64,000 bases of DNA from Plasmopara viticola (lineage: Eukaryota > Oomycota > Peronosporomycetes > Peronosporales > Peronosporaceae), in NCBI GenBank assembly GCA_001695595.3, contig MBPM02000015.1, positions 744,001 to 808,000 of the forward strand. Reading direction: 5' to 3'. The translations under genes were made by a program, and so were the position numbers. Of the stretch, positions 11,917-21,176 are shown piece by piece. The first letter of the stretch is position 1, and each line of letters begins with the position of its first letter. The notes below the pieces were generated by a model. That model had not been told where the DNA came from and did no database searches. It worked only from the letters and a program-made list of their open reading frames with translations.

Positions 11917-12421
11917 TTAATTCTCGGACGGCGTGCGCAGAATGTCCGAGTCACCGGCATCGAGGATGCACATGCAAGACACACGAAAGTATTTACCGCA
12001 AGCGGTGCCAAGGTCGTTGTTTGTGCCGGAAAAGTGGTGCACACCAGTCTTGGCCAGCATCGAGTAGTACTCAACTTCGGACTTGCGAAGCGGAGGGGTG
12101 TTGGAGGCCATGATTACAAGCTTGGCCTTGCCACTGCGCAGGTTCTTGAGCGTCTGCTTGTAGCCTAGCGCGACCTTTCCAGAGCGCATGACCAGCTGCA
12201 AGCGCGAGTTGATGTTGTCCGAAGACTTTTTCTGCTCATAGTACGCAACAAGAGATTAATCACATGTTCCTCCATCGAATTGATTCCCATCCGACTTCGC
12301 AGGAAACGACTGAACGTGGCCACAGTAGTGAAGCGACTCGACGTGACCTCGTTCATCGGATGGGCGTTGAACTGGATCAATTAACAGTCGAGGACCCTAC
12401 CGACTTCTTAGAGGCAACCAT
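11917..12421 (-). CDS. RPL30: 60S ribosomal protein L30 (eL30)
   Basis: Component of the large cytosolic ribosomal subunit. Exon 1 is only seven codons (12401-12421, MVASKKS), then a 169-bp intron (12232-12400), then exon 2 (11917-12231); the join is phase 0 and gives 111 residues, close to the usual 105-115. Conserved family stretches are [55 protein letters not shown] and DAGDSDI. A tiny first exon and an intron longer than others in this window are common in ribosomal protein genes. I looked for a box C/D snoRNA in that intron and did not find a convincing one. Confidence 0.93.
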
Positions 12422-12616
12422 CTTGATCCGTTTCTCAGCTTATGCTCCACTGAATCACAAGTGAGGTTGCTCGACGGTAATGCATGGCGGCTGTCCGCCA
12501 ATCACCTACTTGTAGTGGTCCACATGAAACACTAGTGGCGGTATTAATTTGATTGGTTGGACTAAAACGTTGATCGTTTATGATTTTTATCGTTAAAATG
12601 TAGGTAGCCTTGGGCT

Positions 12617-13660
12617 TTATGAGTTGGCAGTATCGACGGGCCCATTAATCTTAAAGTCACCAATCTGGTTCTCCTTGCCCAAGTCGGCACAATTCCCTTT
12701 TGCACGTGCCAAGATGAATTCGAAAAAGCTGAATGGACGGTAATTGGCCACTTCTCCTTCCTTCACGATGATCGGCTTAACCTGCACTTCGTACGTCGGA
12801 AGGTAAAAGAACGGCGCTGAATATCGGCTGGCCTTGTCGGTAGCCAGCACACGATGCAATGGCGCCAAAAACCTGTCATTTGACCATACTTGCGTGAGAT
12901 CCCCAGTGTTGATAGTGTAGGTTCCCTTGCGTGGCGGCACATTGACCCACGTGTTTGACTTTCGATGCAGTACTTGCAATGAAGCCACTTCATCATCCTG
13001 CAATAATATGGTCAAAGCAACCGGATCCGTATGATGATACACTCCCATAGTTTTTGCTGGCTCGGGAGCAACCGGGTAGTGATTTAGTCGCATTGAACTT
13101 GGATGATTTCCTTCGAAAAACTTGTCAAAAAACTGAGGATCTTCGCCCAAAGCAACAGCAAACAATTTCATCAACCGACGCGACATGTGCGCCATTTTCT
13201 CATAGTACAATTGCATCTCTTGGCGAAAATTGGGAAGCGTTGCCTCACTTAGCCACTGGTTTCGGACTTGGGCGAGCAATGCATTATTAGTTTTGGGAGG
13301 ATTGTCCTCGTACGCACCCGTAAAGTCATAGCACTCCTTCCAGTCTGTCTTGTTCTTCGTGAGCTCCTTCTCGACGTATCCTCGAGGGTTTGCTTCTGTT
13401 CTAGCAATACTACGCTTGACGTCTATGGGCAGACGAAAGAACGAGCGCATATTTCGTCGAAATCTTTCCATCTCTTCTTCGGATACTCCGTGATTCGTGA
13501 TGTAGAAGAAGCCCCACTCGCTAGCAGCAGCGCGAATACTTTCGAGGATGCCACGAAATGCAACGTCTTGAGCATCCCGGAGTGCGGTATCAACTTCTGC
13601 GTCGGTTCTCGGCGTCATGAGGGATTTAATGTCAATAACGGGCACTTGATTGATCTCCAT
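12617..13660 (-). CDS. 2-oxoglutarate/Fe(II) oxygenase, isopenicillin-N-synthase-like
   Basis: A single exon of 347 residues encodes a cytosolic mononuclear iron oxygenase. The N-terminal DIOX-N region has VPVIDIKSL (7-15) and WGFFYITNHGV (49-59). The double-stranded beta-helix core carries the iron triad H210-x-D212 (HHTDP) and H269 (LHRV), and the 2-oxoglutarate-binding R-x-S motif at R279-S281 (RYSAPFF), so it should be active. Length matches the plant/fungal GA-oxidase/IPNS superfamily. The substrate is unknown; these enzymes hydroxylate or desaturate small metabolites. It lies upstream of RPL30 on the same strand, but nothing suggests a functional link. Confidence 0.9.
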   Translation of the reverse strand: MEINQVPVIDIKSLMTPRTDAEVDTALRDAQDVAFRGILESIRAAASEWGFFYITNHGVSEEEMERFRRNMRSFFRLPIDVKRSIARTEANPRGYVEKELTKNKTDWKECYDFTGAYEDNPPKTNNALLAQVRNQWLSEATLPNFRQEMQLYYEKMAHMSRRLMKLFAVALGEDPQFFDKFFEGNHPSSMRLNHYPVAPEPAKTMGVYHHTDPVALTILLQDDEVASLQVLHRKSNTWVNVPPRKGTYTINTGDLTQVWSNDRFLAPLHRVLATDKASRYSAPFFYLPTYEVQVKPIIVKEGEVANYRPFSFFEFILARAKGNCADLGKENQIGDFKINGPVDTANS

Positions 13661-14782
13661 TCTTGTAGGCTAAAGGATTTATAGCCGCTTCCCCCGATAG
13701 ATTTCTAAAGTCCTCTAAAAATGGGTTTCTTAATATCCACCAGCTTGTTTGTATTCTGAAAAATCCTTTTTTGTATTACCAGATGCTGTATTCGCGTTGT
13801 CCAAAAATGTAGACAAGACGGTGACCGCTCATTCGAGTGTCGCCATAACGTCCTAGATGCCACCGCGTCGAAGTTAATACTTGTGGTTAGGCTAGTTTAG
13901 GCTAGTTGTCATATTACTATATTATTGTTCGAGGCTTTATGTTTTGGCGGCAAGCTGTAAACCGGGCCGCCCATTGAGTGTGACCGGTCCAGCATTAATT
14001 CCACCCATTCATTTTTTGCAACTAACTTCAGATAAAGCCATTCACGATAATGTCATACTCTGTGTACCCCGTCGCCTTTTCTCAATCTGGAATGTAATGA
14101 TTCGAACCTCATGAATGTCGCCGCCCCAGGCTGAAAACTACGTGTCGAGTACTTCAGCGCACATTGTATAACAGCTTTGTGCATGAACATTCCCATCTTA
14201 TGTTTATATGTATGCTTAAATGAGTGTAATGATGACAAGTATTTAACCCAGCTCGCTTCGACTCACTATGGATGAAGAGAAACGCTTCCGAGGGGTCACT
14301 CCCTCTTGACTGATCACTCAAGCGTGAGTACAACAGATTTGTAGCTTGTATGTAAAAAAATGCACGAGAGCGAATGCGTATTATGATGTTTCAAACTTAT
14401 CCCTGTCCGATGGTAGGAACGCATTCCTCCGATCGTGACGAGAATCGAGCGTAACTTTTAAATTTCTTCTGAATACCATCGCTCTCGCAACTATTCTTAT
14501 CGTAGTTATATGAGATTGGAATGAGGAAAACTACAGGTGAGGAAGCAGTCTCCGTTTTGGAGCGCTGCGTCCACAATTAAAGGATCCAGTTGACTTCATA
14601 GTTATCTGACCAATCCATTCCGTAACGTACCTTCAGTTATATTTGAATTTTACTACTAACATCATCACTCATATTACATGGGTGGTTTTACCAGCATTAA
14701 ATGTGAAGAATTAGCAACAATTCGTTAAAACTCATTCTACAGGCCCGCTTATTGGTCAAAAAATATCCAGCCAATCTTTTCG
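13661..14782. other. Gene-free spacer before minE
   Basis: No family is recognisable in any frame. The frame of the MinE gene stays open upstream of its first ATG to a possible splice acceptor (CTACAG at about 14742). An upstream exon carrying extra targeting sequence could therefore lie here. Confidence 0.45.
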
Positions 14783-15115
14783 ATGGCGGCGCGCGGCTCT
14801 CGCCATGGCGCCAAGAAGTGGCTAGCGTCTCTATTTGGGGAGACCGAGCAGATTTCCTCATCCAAGTCAGTGGTCAAGGAGCGACTACAAATTATCCTAG
14901 CGCACCAGCGTGGCTCACAAATTTTGGCAGGCGTGGATTTGGCGGCTTTACAAAAAGAACTGCTTCAGTGCGTGCAGCGTCACATCAAGGTGTCGAACGG
15001 GGCAAATATTAACCTTGCAGTAAAGAGTGAAGGACATTTAGACATTTTCGAGATGCAAGTGCCCGTGAATGGAGACAAGACGGTCGATGGGAGAAAAGCA
15101 AGAGACTACGAGTAG
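14783..15115 (+). CDS. minE: MinE, cell-division topological specificity factor (probably mitochondrial)
   Basis: A single exon of 110 residues is clearly related to bacterial MinE. KERLQIILAHQR (32-43) matches the MinD-contact helix/strand of bacterial MinE. LQKELLQCVQRHI then NINLAVKSEGHLDIFEMQVPV match the dimerisation domain. In bacteria MinE drives MinD oscillation so that the FtsZ ring forms at midcell. The nuclear location with a Lys/Arg-rich, initially acid-free N terminus (MAARGSRHGAKKWLASLFGE) suggests import into mitochondria; that segment could also include the amphipathic membrane-targeting helix. Min proteins are known from mitochondria of some protists, including stramenopiles. 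Base composition resembles the neighbours, arguing against contamination. An upstream exon is possible. Confidence 0.88.
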   Translation: MAARGSRHGAKKWLASLFGETEQISSSKSVVKERLQIILAHQRGSQILAGVDLAALQKELLQCVQRHIKVSNGANINLAVKSEGHLDIFEMQVPVNGDKTVDGRKARDYE

Positions 15116-15212
15116 AGCAGCAAATAATGATAGTTGGTAGTTTCTCAAGACCCCCACACGCACACACACACTCTTTTTTTCTATGCATACAATAAGAGTA
15201 CTAATATTATTT

Positions 15213-17593
15213 TCAATACGGATAATAGTCGTCAAATGGTAGTACTTCTAAATGACTGACACTGTCAAAGATCCACGTGATTCGAACAATCGGGATCTGA
15301 ACTTGTTGCCACTTGATTTTGGCATCTAAAGGCGTTGTCGTCTTGGCAACAATTCCTACAGGTGTGCGACGGGAATGTTGGATCCAAGAAAAGGTACGAG
15401 CGTTTTCACCGTGCACGACTGTACCCCCAAAATTGTTGACTAGCATTTTGACGGACGCAAATTGAAAATCAAATTCCTTTTCCGACACCAACAGCACAAA
15501 GCAAAAGAGACTAAAGATGCTATTGCGTCGACCTGTTTGTACGCGTCGAATGTGCCCTTCGTGAGGTTTACCAACTGCATCGCTGTAGATATCCCCAATC
15601 ATTTCAAACGGATCTTCCGTAAGCCATCGATTTGCAGCGAGACTCGCAGAAATCCACGAGAAATCCATCACGAACGTTCCTTCAGCCAATGCACGCATGT
15701 ATTTGGCTGTGCGTTTGCATCGCAACTCACAAGTCTTTTCTTCTTCGCTTGAAGTTTTAATTGGTGGTACAGCTTTGGTGATCAAATGTGTCACGGACGT
15801 ACAAAAGCGATTGGTTACTGGATCGCGTTTCAAATCGAAATCGTGGCCAAATTTGCCACCAAGTCGTTGCGTTGCTTCCAAAACGCGCTTGACTTCATCG
15901 CGTGTAAGATCTGAGCTCACAAAGACAAAATTCGTAACGTTTTCGGAATTCTCGAGAGCTTTTTTATCGTTGTTGGAAGTGTGATTAGATGACCTGAGTG
16001 GTTCCCCATGATTTGGTCGTAAAATGTTATTTGGCAATGCTATTGTCGTATCATTCATCACTTTTGAATGTGATGTCATTGATGCCGAGTACTGTGCTGT
16101 TTGTGACATGGTAGTCTCATCTTGAGAATGCTTTTCTGCCTGAAATTTGCTAAAAACACGCCCAAAATTCTCATTGACACGGGCATTCTTTCGCATTTCG
16201 ATTTCATCATGACGTTTAGAGCCTTGATCACGCGACATATGTTTCTTGGGTGAAGCCAATATTGGCTTTGCTGGTTTCATTTCAAACTCTTCTTCGTAAT
16301 CTTCGTCTCCGTCATCAACACCCTTCTCTGATGCCTCATTTTCCTCCTTCGAAAACATGGGTCTTGGCTGACCAGTTCGCACCTCCTCGAGAGCCGTCTT
16401 ATGTAAATCGTTCTCTGCCTTGGTTCTGCTATCATGTGCTTGGTACCTTGCATCCTGAAGCACGGGCATCCGAAGTCTCTTTCGTGCAGGTGAGGCTAAA
16501 AAAATTTGTCGTTTTGCTACCAATCGATCGTTTTTGTTCCAGCGTCGATGTTGTCGTAAAGTCGCAAGGAGATCTGGGGACTCGAGTGCACTTGTTGCTT
16601 GTGTCATTTGCGTCATCAAATCTCCGTCGTCCACGTGTTGCTGAGACACACGTCTCTCTCGCAGCAACTCATCAAAATCATTGCTACTCTGTAAAGAGCG
16701 TTCAAGATCCAAAAGCAACGACGTGTTGTTCGCTTGATCGTGATGCTCCCGTTCCCATTGACTCAAGGCCTCTCGCTGCTTCGTAATTCGCGCCAAGTAA
16801 GTCTCAACATCTTGCGTTGTCATTAGGTTGTTTGACCCTCGTGTCTCCACCTCCTCTTTCATCTCGTCTCGAGAATCATCGTCGCTTTCCGAAATCTTTT
16901 CCGTTACTACACGAGCGTCATTTTCTCGTTCTCTTATCCTTCTTTTACGACCAGCCTTCCGATCCGTCTGCCTCGCACTCGCACTGTAATCTTCTGACAA
17001 ATCACTACTGCTAGTTTTCTTTCGACCAGCTGTGTTTTCGTAACGCATTCCACCATATTGTGGTAAATACGACTGTTCTAAGTGAAGTTCCTGTCGAATG
17101 CCTTGCGTATCAATGTGCCATTTATTATTGGCCACAGGCCCTCGAGATCTAAAGTGCTCTTCGTCTTTTGAGGACACAACTCCATTAGCCACTCGATGCA
17201 AAGCTTTCTCTGTGTCTGTCACGGAGAATCGTGTGGCATGAAGGTTTGGATCCCCATTAAGAGCCTTGAGCTCCACTTCGACGCCATTCCACGCCAATAG
17301 AATACTTTCGAGGAATTGATTGCGAGTCACTTCACTTGGTCGTGTCGGTAACTGGCACGTGGGACAATAAGAATTGTTGACTCTCAAGTGCTGGAGGATG
17401 CACGGGAGGCAAAAATTGTGCTTGCAGTCAAGACATTGAGGCTCTTGGAAAATATTGCCACTATAGTGCAAGAGCAAAAGAGCTAAGCAAATTTAAGGTG
17501 AGAAAGAAAGAGAGTGACGGACCATAGAGTACACTGAAGCTGCTCGCGGATGAGGCGAACGGCCTCGAGTCGCGACGACGACAGCAGCGCCAT
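15213..17593 (-). CDS. BRCA1-like RING - tandem BRCT protein
   Basis: Probable nuclear E3 ubiquitin ligase of the DNA damage response. Exon 1 is 17523-17593, the intron 62 bp and exon 2 is 15213-17460, giving 772 residues. The splice falls inside the RING and rebuilds its second cysteine, strong support for the junction. RING ligands are C21, C24, C36, H38, C41, C44, C56 and C59 (C3HC4). The middle (about 90-500) is low-complexity, charged and Ser/Lys-rich. Two BRCT repeats close the protein: the first begins near FVFVSSDLTRDEVKRVLEA, with FVMDFSWISASLAANRWL at its end. The second runs to IPIVRITWIFDSVSHLEVLPFDDYYPY. RING plus C-terminal BRCT pair is the BRCA1/BARD1 layout. No ankyrin repeats are seen, which favours BRCA1 over BARD1. 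Confidence 0.88.
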
Positions 17594-17756
17594 GATTGGA
17601 AAAAGAATCGTTTGTGACTGGCTAAAAAGAAGTACGTATATGTATACACAGGTATACAGATCTAAACCTTTTTTTAATCATTATTCCCATTCGTCACGAA
17701 TAATGGGTAACGAGACAGAGAGAGATTGGGCCTTTGGGTCCCATTTGGCATGCCCT

Positions 17757-18640
17757 TCAAGATGGCGGACTGGATAGGGCAATTGCAACACGAGTTTTCT
17801 GCAAATAAATTGGCGTCAATATTGTTGTACCATTTTTAAAATCCATGCGAGGGACGTACAATGTGGACGACAACACGAGCAGCTTCTGTCGCTTGACATC
17901 CAGTTCAATGTCTTCTAATCGATGATTGCGACACTCGATTCGAATGACCATGGCTTCACAATGGGCGGACGACGGATCTTTGTCACTGAGACCAAGGAAA
18001 ACGTCCTCCGTCATGACACTTTGCTGATACAGAATCTCAAAGCTGCCACTTCGGTATTAGAAAAAAGAGCTTCTTAACGCTACGAGAACTTTGCCGTACC
18101 TAGGTCGTGTTCGGGTCTCAAAAGCATCCTCTTCGTCATCACTTGGTACTTCATCTATGGACCAAATCGCTTTCGGATCTTCCTGATAGATCTGACCAAT
18201 TGGGCGAGTTACTATTATAGCAAAACACGTTAGAACACATTACTTTAAAAAAGCAATACTTAAGTTGACCGTCGGCAATCTTGTCGGCTCCATTGAGGGT
18301 GTACGGCGTGATTGCATGAGTTCTAGGCTTTACAACTATTCTGTAAGACCTTTGTCAATCGTACAGAAAAGACCCGTGTTGACTCAAACCTCAATGTCGT
18401 CGTCTTGCGCTTTCTGAAGACCCGAAAGGAGATCACTTAACGCGAGCAATTCATTTCCCGCAACCTCCATCATCATAAGTTGCTTAAGAATAGCGAATAA
18501 GCTTTGAAAAGGATCTGCGCCTTTTCCTCCCGACGTTTCATCATCGCTACCACCACCTTGTCAATAATTAGAATTAAAACGTCGAGCTTTTGTACGACCA
18601 CTTCTTCCAATTTTAGGCACCTTTCTCTACTTTGAATCAT
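17757..18640 (-). CDS. PIH1D3/DNAAF6-like axonemal dynein assembly factor
   Basis: Cytoplasmic co-chaperone that preassembles axonemal dynein arms with HSP90. It is split into about five small exons: 18621-18640 (MIQSRE), from 18546 down to about 18390, about 18261-18339, 18100-18211 and 17757-18048. The last two carry the diagnostic parts: IWSIDEVPSDDEEDAF, then SFEILYQQSVMTEDVFLGLSDKDPSS and a PIH/CS-like IELDVKRQKLLVLSS. Exon 1/2 and exon 4/5 joins keep frame. The exon 2/3 and 3/4 joins do not when the most obvious GT/AG sites are used, although alternative donors (for example GTTAAGT at about 18432) restore it. Either the splicing is unusual or there are small indels. The presence of this gene implies flagella. 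Confidence 0.72.
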
Positions 18641-18679
18641 GTTTCGACATCATCGAAATTGTTAATCAAGTTGTATCAA
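18641..18679. promoter_or_regulatory. Very short divergent intergenic region
   Basis: Only 39 bp separate the start codons of the DNAAF6-like gene (minus strand) and the LRR/coiled-coil gene (plus strand). Promoter elements must overlap the 5' ends of both genes. No canonical oomycete initiator sequence is evident by eye. If the true start codon of either gene lies further in, the spacer is somewhat larger. Confidence 0.45.
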
Positions 18680-21136
18680 ATGTCATGGCAAGAGCCTCAA
18701 ACGTCAAATGTTCAAAATGACAATGACGAGACCCGTAGCACAGAGAGCGAGTCCACTATAACGACAGTGATCAAGGAGTTACAGCTGCAACACGCGACGG
18801 ATCCCAAGACCGAACACGTGAGTCTTCGTGGCCGGCACTTGGCACAAGAGGATGCAAGTCAAGTTCTTGCCTTTCTTGCAACACATTTTCCAGACTTACG
18901 CCATTTGGATCTATGTGATAATGACATGCGTGAAGTACCATACGATATTGGCACGCGGTTGCCAAAACTCGTGGCTTTAAACTTATCAAACAATCCATTG
19001 CAATGCCAAAATGGAGCCTTGCGCACACTTGGAGCAACGTTGCAACGCTGTCGTTGCTTAAAAAGCTTGAGTTTGACCCTTTCAAGTGTTGCTGGCGAGC
19101 GCGATTTGCTTGCCATGCTCCCGCAATTGCGAATACTGAACGGATGTCCACTTTCTAGTATCAAGAATAGCGCAGAAGGCAACTCGACAATGCCGAATGC
19201 TAGTCAAGACTTTCAGCACTTTTATGCTTCACTACAAAGTGATGATGAAAGCAGTGTGCGCCCTGTGGAGTTGCCAGCAAGTATTTCCGACGATCGCACC
19301 GATTGGTGCAAATTTCTGAAAGCAAACCAGTGGCAAGTCCCCGAAAAACCGGCAACGTGTTCAGAGCCGACATTGCTTCAGGTCGTCCCAACGGAAACAT
19401 TTCTTGAGCAATTGAAAAGCGTGGTCAAAGCTTTCCACGACTGCCACTCGCCACGACAAATTAGCCGCGGTTCTAAAGGCAACGGCTTGACACAAATCGA
19501 CCATCACGTTGAATTGTTGGCTCAACAAGTCAAGCGTCAAGAGTCCCGCGATTGCCAGTCGGAAGTGTCTCAAGCAATGATTCAGACGCGATGGAATTTA
19601 TTAGAAGTGTGTGCAATGTTTGGGTCTCAAAAAGTGGCGCAACTTGATGCCGGAGTCGGTAGTGGCTTTGGCCTTTTACTTGCCATGCAAAAGCAACTTT
19701 TTGCTACAATGCAACAACAATCGCAGTTGCAATCTCGAGCTCAAAGCGAAAAAGATGCAACTTTTGTGGCGCAGAACCAGCAACAGGTTAAAAAGTTACA
19801 AAATGTAGCAACAAAGCTCGAGAGCGAGTTAGCAAGTGTTCAATTGGCATTGCAGCAAGAAATTGCTCATCGCCAACAGGTAGAGCTAGAGAATATCGCG
19901 TTGAAACGTGGTGGCAAAATTGACTCGTCTAATTTAATCACTCCAAGAGTCAAAGCCACTTCTGACACGCAAGCAATTCGGCAACTGCAAAAAAGCAACA
20001 ACAATCACTCTACGTTGGTCAACTTAGTCAAACCAAGAGGAAATTTGCGAGCACCATGTTCCCCAGTCCGTACATCGTCTCTAACAACAGGATTTGCGCG
20101 ATCTCTATCGTCACGACAATTAGTTGACGTTATCAACTGTGTCTATGCATCGAAAGCAAAATACGATGCGCGTGCGATGAATACTGGGGCACCGCGGGAA
20201 ACCATGGAGCAACATTTGTATACTTACTTAAATACGCGTTTTGGTTTGCCAAAATTAATCACCGAGTACGCAAATGCAGTCTGGAAAGCTGTTGAACAAT
20301 TTGCATCCCAGGAAAACGATGCTGCCGTGTTTCAAGCACTCCTTTGCAATCAAATTGATGAAGGATTTCTTGAAAAGAAGAGAAAAGGGCAGTTGGCTCT
20401 AGTAGAGATGCTCAAAGCTTACTTTGCAGCAAAATATCCGAGCAAGCAAGGTAAAGCCATTGCAGCAATGGTGCAAAGTCGTGTTGATGGCTTATTATAT
20501 GAAGAAGAGTGGCGTAGTCTCGTGACGTCCCTATACAACGCTCAAGATGTACGTAGTATTCATGTTCCTTAAAATTGGTATCTTTCTGCTTATGGGTTTA
20601 ATTGCAACAGAGTGCAACTTTACTAAATTTAGTGCAAGAAAGAGCTAAGGAGTCCCAGTCAATGCAATTATTTAGTCAGACAGCGCAAGGGAACGATAAG
20701 CTGATGCTGTCGCTGCGATATCGTGACTTTACGCACGTTTTATTTGACTATCAACTACAAGAGCGTTTAGAGTTACTTCACGACTTTTGCACACTTTTTA
20801 ACGAAGTCGATACTGGACATGGTGGCGTCCTAAATCGAGTACGTTAAATTGTATTATTTGACAAAATTAATTTTACTTACAAATTACAGGTTCAATTTAT
20901 TACATTGACGCAGCGATTAGTACCAACAAAGGTAAGAATTAGTGTCAATTATTACATTGACGGGTGTCTTAAAATGTGCCTGTCTTGTCAAGTCGGAACC
21001 TGCCGTTGCCACGCTCGTAAAAGCATTGGATCCGTTTCATCTCGACGTCATTACTTTCTCGGACGCTGCAATTGGCCTTTTGCCTGATATTCGGCGTCAT
21101 TTGACACTAGGACAAAACGAGCCAAACATAATGTAA
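18680..21136 (+). CDS. LRR / coiled-coil protein with C-terminal EF-hand-like region
   Basis: Four exons (18680-20548, 20611-20838, 20890-20931, 20993-21136) join in phase 0 throughout and give 760 residues. I chose ATG 18680 because the frame upstream has only a TTG. Residues about 55-170 hold leucine-rich repeats (LRHLDLCDNDMREVP, LVALNLSNNPL). About 335-420 is Gln/Glu-rich and likely coiled coil (KKLQNVATKLESELASVQLAL). The C-terminal third is helical, with an EF-hand-like DTGHGGVLNRVQF whose last ligand position is Gln rather than Glu. I do not recognise a named family. Head-to-head placement with a dynein assembly factor makes an axonemal or basal-body role attractive but unproven. Confidence 0.78.
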
Positions 21137-21176
21137 AATTGCCATAAATAATTAAGAGCAATTGAAGTATGATTCG

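Noticed and set aside
12232..12400. Possible intronic snoRNA in RPL30
   Set aside because: A weak C-box-like GATGAAC is present but no D box or guide geometry.
14085..14110. tRNA-like B box (GGTTCGAATC on the minus strand)
   Set aside because: The flanking bases cannot form a T stem, and no acceptor or anticodon arm could be drawn.
17757..17860. 32-bp mini-intron at the end of the DNAAF6-like gene (GTACAAC to TTTGCAG)
   Set aside because: Too short, and its removal shifts the frame into unlikely sequence; the continuous frame to the stop at 17757 was kept.
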